Below, piece by piece: positions 25,467 through 33,988 of a DNA stretch of 64,000 nt. Below the pieces are notes generated by a model. It made no database searches, had not been told where the DNA came from, and saw only the letters and a program-made list of their open reading frames with translations. The stretch is from WTGU01 sp965242855 (lineage in GTDB: Bacteria > Pseudomonadota > Alphaproteobacteria > UBA828), in NCBI GenBank assembly GCA_965242855.1, contig OZ251509.1:1302001-1366000 (forward strand), given 5' to 3'. Position numbers and translations under genes: made by a program. Positions within the stretch are counted from its first letter, which is position 1. Each line of letters opens with the position of its first letter.

Positions 25467-26338
25467 ACCGCGCCGTCAGCCTGCCGATCCCCGAAGCCGA
25501 CGATCCCAGGCGCTACGTCGCCCAGGTGGCGCGGGCTTCCGGCTCTTCCTTTTTCCTGCCGATGGTGCTGCTCCCGCGGGAGAAGCGCGAGGCGATGCTC
25601 GCCCTCTACGCCTTCTGCCGGGAGACGGACGACGTGGCCGACGAGATCGCGGACCCGACGCTTTCGCGCGCCCTGCTCGACGCCTGGCGCGACGAGGTCC
25701 GCGCGCTCTATCGCGGCGCGCCGCGCCATCCGGTGACCCGCGCGCTCGCCGGCCCGGTCGCGCGTTTCGGGCTGGCGGAGCGCCACTTCCTCGAAATCCT
25801 GGACGGGTTCGAGATGGACGGGGGCGGCGCCATGCTGCGCCCGACCCTGGCCGAGCTGGAGCGCTATTGCCACTGCGTCGCCGGCTGCGTCGGCCTGCTT
25901 TCGGTCGAGATCTTCGGCTATCGCGCGCCGGGCGTCCCCGCCTTCGCCCGCCATCTCGGCCAGGCCTTCCAGCTCACCAACATCCTGCGCGACGTGGCGG
26001 AGGACGCGCGCCGCGGCCGCATCTACCTGCCGGCGGAGTTGCTGGAGCGCGAGGGCCTCGCCGACATGGCCCCGGAGGCGGTCGTGAAGGCGCCGGGGGT
26101 CGGCGCGGTCTGCGGCGCCGTCGGCGCGCTGGCCCGCCGCCATTTCGACGCCGCGCATGCGGCGCTGCCCCGCTCGGAGCGCCGGGCCATGCGTCCCGCG
26201 CTCCTCATGCGCGCCATCTACGAGGCCTATCTCGACCGCATCGAGGCGGCCGGCTTCCCGGTCGGCGGTCCGCGCATCCGCTTCGGCGCGCTGGAGAAGC
26301 TGTTCCTGGTCGGCGGCGGCCTGCTCCGCACCCTGTGA
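25463..26338 (+). CDS. hpnD: Presqualene diphosphate synthase HpnD
   Basis: Condenses two farnesyl diphosphates into presqualene diphosphate for hopanoid synthesis. It has the opening SGSSFFLPMVLLPREKREAM, the first Asp-rich motif YAFCRETDDVADE and the second in FQLTNILRDVAEDARRGRIYLP, which distinguish HpnD from HpnC. Length is 291 residues. The GTG start overlaps the hpnC stop by four bases. It is the last gene of the dxr-hpnC-hpnD unit; a tRNA gene on the opposite strand follows after 3 bases. Confidence 0.92.
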   Translation: MNRAVSLPIPEADDPRRYVAQVARASGSSFFLPMVLLPREKREAMLALYAFCRETDDVADEIADPTLSRALLDAWRDEVRALYRGAPRHPVTRALAGPVARFGLAERHFLEILDGFEMDGGGAMLRPTLAELERYCHCVAGCVGLLSVEIFGYRAPGVPAFARHLGQAFQLTNILRDVAEDARRGRIYLPAELLEREGLADMAPEAVVKAPGVGAVCGAVGALARRHFDAAHAALPRSERRAMRPALLMRAIYEAYLDRIEAAGFPVGGPRIRFGALEKLFLVGGGLLRTL

Positions 26339-26341
26339 CGG

Positions 26342-26415
26342 TCGGGGTGGCCGGATTCGAACCGGCGACCCTCTGCTCCCAAAGCAGATGCGCTTCCCGA
26401 CTGCGCCACACCCCG
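26342..26415 (-). tRNA. tRNA-Pro (anticodon TGG)
   Basis: On the minus strand the acceptor arm CGGGGTG pairs with CACCCCG (7 bp), followed by discriminator A. The anticodon stem/loop is TCTGC-TTTGGGA-GCAGA, giving anticodon TGG (proline, codon CCA). The T arm GCCGG-TTCGAAT-CCGGC is perfect and the D region TGGCGCAGTCGGGAAGCGCA is standard. Length is 74 bases; the CCA end is not encoded. Confidence 0.96.
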
Positions 26416-26467
26416 ACGGAGCGAATTTTGTAGGGGCTCGCGAAAGCCGCGGCAAGGCGCGGCGGCC

Positions 26468-27220
26468 CTACCGCTTTTCTCCGGTGCGTGGTGCGCGCGC
26501 CTTGCGTCCCGCGGCGCGGCCGTCGGCGTTGCGGCCCTGCGCCGCGGCCTCGGCGGGGCCGACGATGCCGCCGGAGATCACCAGCTTGACGCCTTGCTCG
26601 ACGGTCATGTCGAGGGGAATGCAGTCCTTGCGGGGGACGAAGAGCAGGAAGCCCGACGTCGGGTTGGGGGTGGTCGGCAGGAAGACGCCGACCGTGTCGT
26701 CCTCCGCGGCCTGCCGCACCTCGTCGGGCGCCTCCCTCGTGACGAAGGCGACGGCCCAGATGCCCCGGCGCGGGTATTCGATCAGCACCACCTCGCGGAA
26801 GGCGTTGGCCGATTGCGCCAGCACGGCGTCGAAAATCTGCTTGAGCGTGCCGTAGACCGTCCGCACGACGGGGACCCGCGCCAGCAGGCGCTCGCCGAAG
26901 CGGACGAGGAAGCGGCCCGCGAAGTTGGTCACCAACGCGCCGATCAGCGTGACCAGCAGAAGCACCGCGACCACGCCGATGCCGGGGACGCTCACGCCCA
27001 GCACGTCGGCGGGGTCGTAGCCGTCCGGGATCAGAGGGACGACCGCACGGTCGAACAGGTCGACCACCAGCCAGATCAGCCACGCGGTGATCCCGACCGG
27101 CGCGGTGACGACGACTCCGGCGATGAAGTAAGTGCGGAGGCGCGCGGCGAGGCCGCGTTTGCGCGGCGGCTGGATCAGGCGCGGCGCGCCTCTCTCCGGC
27201 TCGTTCAGGCGCTCGGCCAT
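26468..27220 (-). CDS. DUF502 family membrane protein
   Basis: A 250-residue inner-membrane protein of the DUF502 family, of unknown function. Two membrane helices are evident: FIAGVVVTAPVGITAWLIWL (about residues 32-51) and VPGIGVVAVLLLVTLIGALV (about 78-97). Typical family blocks follow: RVPVVRTVYGTLKQIFDA, VVLIEYPRRGIWAVAFVT, VGVFLPTTPNPTSGFLLFVP and LDMTVEQGVKLVISGGIV. The Arg/Lys-rich tail is poorly conserved in the family. Related proteins have been linked to stomatal/sensory genes in plants, which says little about bacteria. It stands alone between tRNA-Pro and the ABC transporter operon; the 183 bases downstream of the operon hold only GC-rich sequence. Confidence 0.9.
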   Translation of the reverse strand: MAERLNEPERGAPRLIQPPRKRGLAARLRTYFIAGVVVTAPVGITAWLIWLVVDLFDRAVVPLIPDGYDPADVLGVSVPGIGVVAVLLLVTLIGALVTNFAGRFLVRFGERLLARVPVVRTVYGTLKQIFDAVLAQSANAFREVVLIEYPRRGIWAVAFVTREAPDEVRQAAEDDTVGVFLPTTPNPTSGFLLFVPRKDCIPLDMTVEQGVKLVISGGIVGPAEAAAQGRNADGRAAGRKARAPRTGEKR

Positions 27221-27403
27221 CGCCTTCGCGGGTTCATCCTTCGGTGCTGGCGTCCCTTCCTGTGTAACCGCCCGCCGCCCCGGCCGCCAGCCATTTCCGT
27301 GCTTGGGCGGCGGTCTTCTCCGCCCGTGGCGCCCGGGCCCGGAGACGCGCGCGCCGGAGACACGCGCGCCGAAGGCGTTGCGCCGGTCGTCTCGGGGCGG
27401 CTC

Positions 27404-28303
27404 TCAGACCTCTCGCGTCGTGACGGGGTCGACGATGTTGAGGCGGGTGATGAAGCGCTGGAAGACGAGGGCGAGGGCTAAAGGAGGGAGGACGGAAAGG
27501 GTGCTCGCCGCGGAGAAGAGGACGATCGGCGAGACGCCGACGGCGGTCAGCGGCGAGATCGCGAGCAGGGCGGGCGAGAGGGTCTGGGCGTTGGTGCCGC
27601 CGACCAGGATGATCCCGAAGAGGAGCTCGTTCCAGCAGAACAGGAAGGCGATGATGAAGGCGGCGGCGATTCCGGGCATCGCCATCGGGACGATCACGTG
27701 CCGCAGCGCCTGGAGCCGGCCGCAGCCGTCGATCCGCGCGGCGTTCTCGACCTCCACCGGCAGCGTCGCGAAATAGCCCATCAGGATCCAGGCGAGAAGC
27801 GGTGTGATCCCGGTGAGGTAGGTCAGGATCAACCCGACGTGGCTGCCCAGGAGGCCCACCGACTGGAAGAGCGTGAAGTAGGGAATGAGGATCGCGATGG
27901 GCGGCAGCACCCGGGTGAAGAGAAGGGCGAAGAGCAGGCTCGTCCGGCCCGGGAAGGCGAAGCGTCCGAACGCATAGCCCGCGAGCGTGGCGACGGCGGT
28001 CGCGATGAAGGCGGTGGGCAAGGCGACGATCAGGCTGTTGAAGAAGCCCTGGCCGATCTTCTTCGTCTGCCCGCCGAACAGCGCCTCGGTTTCGGCGAAA
28101 CCGAGAATCCGCCGGTAATGTTCGAGGGTCGGCTCCTCGATGGGCCGGGCGAGGCCGCCGACCATCTCGGATTCGCTCATGAACGACGCCCAGAGCATCA
28201 GCAGGAAGGGAAGAATCGTCCACAGCAGGACGAGGACGCCGGCGATGATGACGGCGGTCTTCAGCCGCGCGCCGCCGTCCGGCGCGCGCCCTCGGGAAGA
28301 CAC
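27404..28303 (-). CDS. Carbohydrate ABC transporter permease (MalG type), duplicate copy 2
   Basis: A 299-residue inner-membrane permease. Membrane segments begin TAVIIAGVLVLLWTILPFLL; the cytoplasmic EAA loop is EVENAARIDGCGRLQALRHV, which contacts the ATPase. It ends RLNIVDPVTTREV. By eye it is about three-quarters identical along its whole length to the next gene upstream, so the pair is a tandem duplication. It is the last gene of the leftward operon (binding protein, ATPase, MalF-type, MalG-type, MalG-type). Standard transporters of this family use one MalF and one MalG homologue; a second MalG suggests alternative heterodimers or a redundant copy. Confidence 0.93.
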   Translation of the reverse strand: MSSRGRAPDGGARLKTAVIIAGVLVLLWTILPFLLMLWASFMSESEMVGGLARPIEEPTLEHYRRILGFAETEALFGGQTKKIGQGFFNSLIVALPTAFIATAVATLAGYAFGRFAFPGRTSLLFALLFTRVLPPIAILIPYFTLFQSVGLLGSHVGLILTYLTGITPLLAWILMGYFATLPVEVENAARIDGCGRLQALRHVIVPMAMPGIAAAFIIAFLFCWNELLFGIILVGGTNAQTLSPALLAISPLTAVGVSPIVLFSAASTLSVLPPLALALVFQRFITRLNIVDPVTTREV

Positions 28304-28316
28304 CCTGCCCTCCGCG

Positions 28317-29192
28317 CTATTCGCGGACGGTGACCGGATCGACGATGTTGAGCCGCGTGATGTAGCGCTGGAAGATCAGCGCCAGGATCAGGGGCGGCAC
28401 GATGGAAAGCGCGCTCGCCGCCGAGAAGAGGGCGATCGGCGAATAGCCGACGGCGGTCAACGGCGAGATCGCAAGCAGCGCCGGCGAAAGGGTCTGCCAC
28501 TGGGTGCCGCCGACCAGGATGATCCCGAACAGGAGCTCGTTCCAGGCGAAGAGGAAGGCGATGATGAAGGCGGCGCTGATCCCCGGCGCCGCCATGGGCA
28601 CGATGACGTGCCAGAGCACCTGGAGCCGGCTGCATCCGTCGATCCGCGCGGCGCGCTCCACTTCCAGCGGCAGCGTCGCGAAATAACCCATCAGCACCCA
28701 GGAGAGCAGCGGGATGATGCCCGTCAGGTAGGTCAGGATCAGGCCGCCCGGATCGCCGACCAGCCCGACCGTCCTGAACATCGTGAAGTAGGGGATGAGG
28801 ATCGCCACCGGCGGCAGCACGCGGGTCAGCAGCAGGCCGAAGAGGAGCCCGGTCTTGCCGGGGAACTGGAAGCGGCCGAAGGCGTAGCCGGCGAGGGTGG
28901 CGATGGCCGTGCCGATGACGGCGACGGGCAGGGCCACGATCAGGCTGTTGAGGAAGCCCTGGCCGATCAGCTTCGTCTGCCCGCCGAAGATCGCTTCCTC
29001 CTCGGCGTGGCCGAAGATGCGCTTGTAGTGCTCGAGGGTGGGGTCGTCGATGGCCTGGACGATGCCTTCGGTGAGCTCGGATTCGGTCATGAACGAGGCC
29101 CAGAGCATCCAGAAGAAGGGCACGATCGTCCACAGCAGGACGAACAGCACCGAGAGGGCGACGAACAGCTTGAGGTTCGCGTCGCGCCGCAT
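28317..29192 (-). CDS. Carbohydrate ABC transporter permease (MalG type), duplicate copy 1
   Basis: A 291-residue permease with six predicted helices, beginning LFVALSVLFVLLWTIVPFF, with the EAA motif EVERAARIDGCSRLQVLWHV and the ending YITRLNIVDPVTVRE. It lies 6 bases downstream of the MalF-type gene and 13 bases upstream of its near copy. Conserved identical blocks between the copies include LTRVLPP.AILIPYFT, MGYFATLP.EVE and QTLSPALLAISPLTAVG. Probably this copy is the original partner of the MalF-type subunit, because it directly follows it; that is inference. Confidence 0.93.
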   Translation of the reverse strand: MRRDANLKLFVALSVLFVLLWTIVPFFWMLWASFMTESELTEGIVQAIDDPTLEHYKRIFGHAEEEAIFGGQTKLIGQGFLNSLIVALPVAVIGTAIATLAGYAFGRFQFPGKTGLLFGLLLTRVLPPVAILIPYFTMFRTVGLVGDPGGLILTYLTGIIPLLSWVLMGYFATLPLEVERAARIDGCSRLQVLWHVIVPMAAPGISAAFIIAFLFAWNELLFGIILVGGTQWQTLSPALLAISPLTAVGYSPIALFSAASALSIVPPLILALIFQRYITRLNIVDPVTVRE

Positions 29193-29198
29193 GGCGGT

Positions 29199-30140
29199 TC
29201 AGGCCGCCTCCGCCGCGGGCCGCCGGGGCGTCGCTGCCGCGCGGCCCTGCTTGCCGCGCCGGGTCATGAGCACGAAATAGGCGACCGCGAGGATGGTCGC
29301 GATGATGATGAGGATGAACGACGCCGACGCGGCGAGGCCGTACTGCGAGAACTGGAAGTTGTAGCGGAAGATGAGCAACGGCAGGATCTGCGTGGTCGTG
29401 CCGGGGCCGCCGCTGGTCATGGCGAACACCAGGTCGAATTGCCGGAACGCCTCGACCGTCACCACCACCAGGACGATCAGCACGGCGTAACGAATGTGCG
29501 GCAGCGTCACGTGCCAGAAGCGCGAGAGGACTCCGGCCCGGTCGATCCGGGCGGCGTTGTAGAGGTCCTGCGGGATCGTCTGCAACGCGGCGAGGAAGAA
29601 GAACGTGCCGAGAGGCGCGATGTGCCAGGTGAAGGCGAGGGAGAGCCAGAAGAGCGCCCAGTCCTTGTTGAGCCAGACGTGGCCTTTCTCCACGGCGCCC
29701 AGCGGTTCGAGCACGCCGTTGAAGAAGCCCCAGGAGGGCTCCAGCATCACCGTCCACATCGTCGCGGTCACCACTTCCGACACCGCCCAGGGCAGCAGGA
29801 TGAGCGCCCGGAGTATGCCGCGGCCCGGAAACTCCTGGTTGAGAACCAGCGCCATCCCCAGGGAGAGCACGAGCGAGAAGAAGACCGCGATGGCCGCGAA
29901 ATAGAGGCTCTTCAGGGTCGCCGATTGGGTTTCCTCTTCGAAGAGCACCTCGGCCCAGAGGTCGAAGCCGACATACTCCCGCGATCTCAGGATGACGTTG
30001 GTCTCGTGCAGGCTCAGCCAGAAGGAATAGGCGAGGGGCACGATGATGATGACGACGTGGAAGAGCAGGACGCCGACGACGATCGCGAGGGCGAATTGCG
30101 GATCGGTCAGCCCGCCCGCCTGGCGCCGTAGCGCGATCAT
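29199..30140 (-). CDS. Carbohydrate ABC transporter permease (MalF/UgpA type)
   Basis: A 313-residue inner-membrane permease. Membrane helices include ALAIVVGVLLFHVVIIIVPL and LYFAAIAVFFSLVLSLGMAL. The EAA loop is QTIPQDLYNAARIDRAGVLSRFWHV-like, shared by the MalF group, and the family segment FRQFDLVFAMTSGGPGTTT, with TQILPLLIFRYNF, is clear. It sits between the ATPase gene and the duplicated MalG-type permeases, all on the minus strand. It pairs with one or both of them to make the membrane channel. Confidence 0.93.
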   Translation of the reverse strand: MIALRRQAGGLTDPQFALAIVVGVLLFHVVIIIVPLAYSFWLSLHETNVILRSREYVGFDLWAEVLFEEETQSATLKSLYFAAIAVFFSLVLSLGMALVLNQEFPGRGILRALILLPWAVSEVVTATMWTVMLEPSWGFFNGVLEPLGAVEKGHVWLNKDWALFWLSLAFTWHIAPLGTFFFLAALQTIPQDLYNAARIDRAGVLSRFWHVTLPHIRYAVLIVLVVVTVEAFRQFDLVFAMTSGGPGTTTQILPLLIFRYNFQFSQYGLAASASFILIIIATILAVAYFVLMTRRGKQGRAAATPRRPAAEAA

Positions 30141-30185
30141 GGGCCGCCGTCCGCGATGGTCGATGGCGGCGCCCGCCCGGCGGCG

Positions 30186-31286
30186 CTAGCGCGGATGGAT
30201 GCGGTTGCCGGCATCGTCGAAGAGGTAGAGGTCGTCCCAGGGCAGGCGGAGCGGCACCCGCTCGCCGACGCGGACCCGGAGATCGGGCCGCGCCCGCACC
30301 TTGAAGAGCCGCGCTCCGTCGTGCTCCTCCTGGAAGAGGACGTCAAGGAAAAGGTCCGAACCGACCGGCTCGGTCGCGAAGACGCTGCCGCTCACCGCCG
30401 CGCCGTCGCCGCCGTCGCCGACGCCGACGCTCTCCGGCCGGATGCCGAGGGTGACGGCGCGGCCGGGCGCGACGCCCGCCGAAAGCGCGCCGGGCAGGGC
30501 GACGGACATCCCGTTGCCCGCGAAGCGCGCCTCACCGCCCTCGCTCTCGATGCGGCCACCGATGAAGTTCATGCCCGGATTGCCCAGGAAGCCCGCCACC
30601 ATCAGGTTCGCCGGCCGCCGGTAAATATCGTCCGGCGCGCCGATCTGGAGCAGGTTCCCCTGGTCCATGACGGCCACCCGGTCGGCCATCGTCATGGCCT
30701 CGACCTGATCATGGGTGACGTAGACGAAGGTGGCGCCGAGGCGTTCGTGCAGCTTCTTGAGTTCGACCCGCATGTCCACCCGGAGCTTGGCGTCGAGGCT
30801 CGACAGCGGCTCGTCGAAGAGGAACACCGCCGGATCCCGCACCACCGCGCGGCCGAGGGCCACGCGCTGGCGCTGACCGCCGGAGAGCTGATGCGGCCGG
30901 CGCTCCAGCAGCTCCCCGATGCGGAGGAGGTCGGCCACGTCGCGCACGCGCCGGTCGCTCTCCGCCTTCGCCACGCGCGCCATCCGCAGCGGAAAGGCGA
31001 TGTTCTGATAGACCGACATGTGCGGGTAAAGCGCGATGCTCTGGAACACCATCGCGATGTCGCGCTTGTCCGGTGGGACGTGCTCGACCCGCGCGCCGCC
31101 GATCGCGATATGCCCGGAGGTCGGTTTCTCCAGCCCCGCGATCATGTTGAGAGTCGTCGTCTTCCCGCACCCCGAGGGGCCGAGAAGGACGACGAACTCT
31201 CCGTCCTCGATGGAGAGGGACACGTCGTCCACGGCGAGCGTGTCGCCGAAGGTCTTGGTGACGTTCTCGATGCCGACCGTCGCCAT
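30186..31286 (-). CDS. Sugar ABC transporter ATP-binding protein (MalK/UgpC type)
   Basis: A 366-residue ATPase that drives the sugar-type importer. Walker A is GPSGCGKTTT (about residues 36-45), the Q-loop is MVFQSIALYPHMSV, the ABC signature is LSGGQRQRVALGRA, Walker B is AVFLFDEPLSSLD, and the switch His lies in YVTHDQVEAM. After about residue 240 comes the MalK-type OB-fold/TOBE regulatory domain, ending LPWDDLYLFDDAGNRIHPR. It follows the binding protein gene by 56 bases and precedes the permeases in one leftward unit. Substrate class (sugars, polyols or glycerol-phosphate) cannot be decided from the ATPase. Confidence 0.94.
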   Translation of the reverse strand: MATVGIENVTKTFGDTLAVDDVSLSIEDGEFVVLLGPSGCGKTTTLNMIAGLEKPTSGHIAIGGARVEHVPPDKRDIAMVFQSIALYPHMSVYQNIAFPLRMARVAKAESDRRVRDVADLLRIGELLERRPHQLSGGQRQRVALGRAVVRDPAVFLFDEPLSSLDAKLRVDMRVELKKLHERLGATFVYVTHDQVEAMTMADRVAVMDQGNLLQIGAPDDIYRRPANLMVAGFLGNPGMNFIGGRIESEGGEARFAGNGMSVALPGALSAGVAPGRAVTLGIRPESVGVGDGGDGAAVSGSVFATEPVGSDLFLDVLFQEEHDGARLFKVRARPDLRVRVGERVPLRLPWDDLYLFDDAGNRIHPR

Positions 31287-31342
31287 GCGTCCCCTCCCGA
31301 ACCGCGTTCAATGCCGCGTCGCGGGCGTGGTGCCGCCGGCGC

Positions 31343-32782
31343 TCAGGCGACGTAGAAGGTCTTCCTCTCCCTCTGCGTGTACTTCTTCTGGAGCTTGTCC
31401 CAGCGTTTCCGGGTCTTTTCGACGACCTCCTTCGGCGTCACGTCGCCGGACACGATCAGGTCGTTGGCGATCATGTCCCAGGTGTAGGTATCCCATTCCT
31501 GGTGCCAGGGCGATTTGAGCAGGTTGGGGCCGAGCGAGCGGGCGCGCCCCTCGGCCTGCCACTTGTACTGCGCTTCGCCCAGGTCGCCGTGCATCCACTT
31601 GAGCAGCGCCGCCTTGACCTCCGGGTCCTCGTAGACGGACTGGTAGGGGATCGGCAGGTTGGCCTTCAGGGCCCAGCGCTTGTGGGTGTGGTAATCGCCG
31701 GCGCCGTCCTTCCAGCCGTAGAACTTCATGAGCTCCCAGGCCCGCAGCACGTCCTCGTGGCTGCGCTCGTGCGTGCCGGTGCAGAGCAGCGCATGGCCGA
31801 CCAGCACCGTGTCATGGGTCGCGCCCGGCATGACCGGGTTCATGAGGTTGTACGCGCCGATCTGCTTGTTGGCGCGATCGCCGTAGATGAAGTGGATGTA
31901 GTCCATGTAGGCGTGGAAGGCATGCTGGCCGGTGACCCACATGTCGGACATGGTCGATTCCTGGGTCGTCAGGATGCCCTTCGGGATCAGGCCCTCCTCC
32001 CACCATTGCTTCCAGTCGGTGAGCACCTTGAGGATCGGCGTGTCGGGGCCGTAGGTCGCGCGCAGGTCGGCGTCGACGAACTGCTCGCCTTCCGAGAAGC
32101 ACTGCGCGATCAGCGCCCAGGGCAGGCCGGTCCAGGCGTTGTACCAAGCCGGCAGGATCGGGTTATCGCTGATCCCCTTGGCCTTGAGCGCGCGGGCGAT
32201 CTTCGCCACCTCGTCCCAGGTCTGCGGATAGTCGCCGGGGTTGTCGGTCGCTTCGAAACCCCATTCCTGGAGCGGCTTGAGATTGAGGAAGAAACAGAAC
32301 GGGCCGCCGTTGTAGTAGGTGAGCCCGAGATAGTCGCCGTTGTAGGCCACGGTGTCCTGGTCGAGGCCCGGGATCATCTCGCTGCGGATCTGGTCCAGCC
32401 CGGGCATGTCGTCGACCGGCCTGATCCAGCCGGCGGCGTGCCAGCGGGAGGCTTGGCCGCGCTGCGCATAGAACATGTCGAGGCCGGCGCCCGAGGCGAG
32501 TTTGGTTTCCAGAACCGCCGCGTAGTCGCCCGGAATCGGTTGCAGGTCGACCGCCTCGTCGTTCTCCTTCATGAAGAGCTCGGCGTTCGAGGTGACGATC
32601 TCGCTGCCCCAGGGCCAGAACGAGAAGACCAGAGGATCCTTCGCGTAGGCGCGCGGCGGCAGGCCGCCCAACGCGCCCGCCGCCGCGACGCCGGCCGCGC
32701 CCATGGCGGAGCCCTTCAGGAAGGCGCGGCGGCTGAGGCCCGGAAGCCGTCCGTAACCGCGCGTGTCGATCTTGATGCCCAT
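31343..32782 (-). CDS. Extracellular solute-binding protein (family 1, Tat-exported)
   Basis: A 479-residue periplasmic receptor for the sugar-type transporter downstream. The N-terminus carries a twin-arginine signal, GLSRRAFLKGSAMGAAGVAAA, ending near YAKDP, so it is probably folded before export. The mature protein has family 1 features: a tight run of aromatic residues (LVFSFWPWGSE, FYAQRGQASRWHAAGW, YLGLTYYNGGPFCFF, WYNAWTGLPW) typical of sugar-binding clefts. It is the first gene of the operon, with the promoter expected in the 66 bases before it. Tat export is unusual but known for this family in alphaproteobacteria. Confidence 0.92.
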   Translation of the reverse strand: MGIKIDTRGYGRLPGLSRRAFLKGSAMGAAGVAAAGALGGLPPRAYAKDPLVFSFWPWGSEIVTSNAELFMKENDEAVDLQPIPGDYAAVLETKLASGAGLDMFYAQRGQASRWHAAGWIRPVDDMPGLDQIRSEMIPGLDQDTVAYNGDYLGLTYYNGGPFCFFLNLKPLQEWGFEATDNPGDYPQTWDEVAKIARALKAKGISDNPILPAWYNAWTGLPWALIAQCFSEGEQFVDADLRATYGPDTPILKVLTDWKQWWEEGLIPKGILTTQESTMSDMWVTGQHAFHAYMDYIHFIYGDRANKQIGAYNLMNPVMPGATHDTVLVGHALLCTGTHERSHEDVLRAWELMKFYGWKDGAGDYHTHKRWALKANLPIPYQSVYEDPEVKAALLKWMHGDLGEAQYKWQAEGRARSLGPNLLKSPWHQEWDTYTWDMIANDLIVSGDVTPKEVVEKTRKRWDKLQKKYTQRERKTFYVA

Positions 32783-32848
32783 GTCTCCGATCCTCCCCAG
32801 CGTTTCTCTTGTCGCGTTGCGCTATTACCCACCGGGGGCGCCGGCGAG

Positions 32849-33988
32849 TCAACCGGGGAGGAAGGGCGCTGCCGCGGCGACCAGATGGTTGTCCCAGCGG
32901 CCACGTTCGGGGAGGTCGACGGCGAGGGGAGTTGCGGTCTTCGCGCGGGCGTCGATGGCCACCACGTCGCCGTTGCCGCCGCTCGCGAGGAAGGTATCCG
33001 CGCTCCCGCCCGGCGCGACGCCGCAGCCGTCGGCCAGGCGCACGGAGGAGAGGCAGACGCCGGAATCGGCGTCCCAGAAGACGATGATGTGGCCGCGCGG
33101 AGCGGAGACGGCGATCGTCCGGCCGCTGGAATCGAAGCAGACGCCGCCGCAATAGTGCTTCATCGCCCGCCACGTGGCGGGCGGGGCCGCCAACGGGCGC
33201 AGCCCGCCGCCGCCGCGCCCGCGATGCAGGGCGACGAGCGGCACGAGATCACCGCCCGGCCCTTCGTACTGCATGGCGACCGCCACCGCGCCGTCTGCGC
33301 CCGCCGCCAGATGGCGGATGCTCAACCTGTGCAGGTCGGGGGCGAGCCGGAGTTCCTGCAAGAGCTTGCCGTTGCGCCGGTCGATACGGCAAAGGGACGG
33401 CGTCATGGTCGGCAGGTTGAGCTTGATCCGCGGCAGGTCCGGCCGGGTCAGGATGCCGCCGTTGGCGACGGCGAGGGTCGTGCCGTCCGGGAGCGTCAGG
33501 AGCGCATGCGGGCCGATGCCGTGAGAGGGAAGTTCGCCCACCCGTCGATACCCGTTCTCCGCGTCGTAAACCCCGATGACGCCGCGTTCGCCGGCGAAGT
33601 CGTTTTCGCTGGCGTAGAGAAGCCGCCCGTCGCCGCCGAACGCGCCGTGCCCCTGGAAGTGCCGGTCGGAAGGCGTCGCGAACCGGTGCGCGATGCTCCC
33701 GCCCACGAGGTCGAGAGCGCGTGCGAAGCGCCCCGGCCGGCGGGCGAAGAGCACGGCTTCCCGCGCGCCGGGGCGGACGGCGAAGGAATGCCCGCGCCCC
33801 GGCAAGGGCAGGTCGAAGGCAAGGGCGCCGCGCGCCGAGAAGCCGCTGGCGCGGTAGCCGCCGGCGGCGTCGGCGCGGGCCGCGAGATAGAGCGCGCCGC
33901 CGGTCCGGGCCCCGAGCGGCGCCGGCGCGAGCGCCCTGGCGAGGCCGCCGGCGACGCCCCGAAGCAGGGCCCGGCGGTCAATCGCCAT
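32849..33988 (-). CDS. DUF1513 family protein (iron-imelysin operon partner)
   Basis: A 379-residue protein of the DUF1513 family, predicted beta-propeller-like, of unknown biochemical function. Members are regularly the last gene of iron-regulated imelysin operons. It starts with a twin-arginine-like signal (IDRRALLRGVAGGLARA) and includes GRGHSFAVRPG, HFQGHGAFGGDGRLLYASENDF, RRVGELPSHGIGPHALLTLPDG, LPTMTPSLCRIDRRNGKLL and SGGNGDVVAIDA. It overlaps the upstream imelysin gene by 11 bases, and the three leftward genes (DUF1111, imelysin, DUF1513) form one unit that starts at a Fur-box-like site. Confidence 0.9.
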   Translation of the reverse strand: MAIDRRALLRGVAGGLARALAPAPLGARTGGALYLAARADAAGGYRASGFSARGALAFDLPLPGRGHSFAVRPGAREAVLFARRPGRFARALDLVGGSIAHRFATPSDRHFQGHGAFGGDGRLLYASENDFAGERGVIGVYDAENGYRRVGELPSHGIGPHALLTLPDGTTLAVANGGILTRPDLPRIKLNLPTMTPSLCRIDRRNGKLLQELRLAPDLHRLSIRHLAAGADGAVAVAMQYEGPGGDLVPLVALHRGRGGGGLRPLAAPPATWRAMKHYCGGVCFDSSGRTIAVSAPRGHIIVFWDADSGVCLSSVRLADGCGVAPGGSADTFLASGGNGDVVAIDARAKTATPLAVDLPERGRWDNHLVAAAAPFLPG

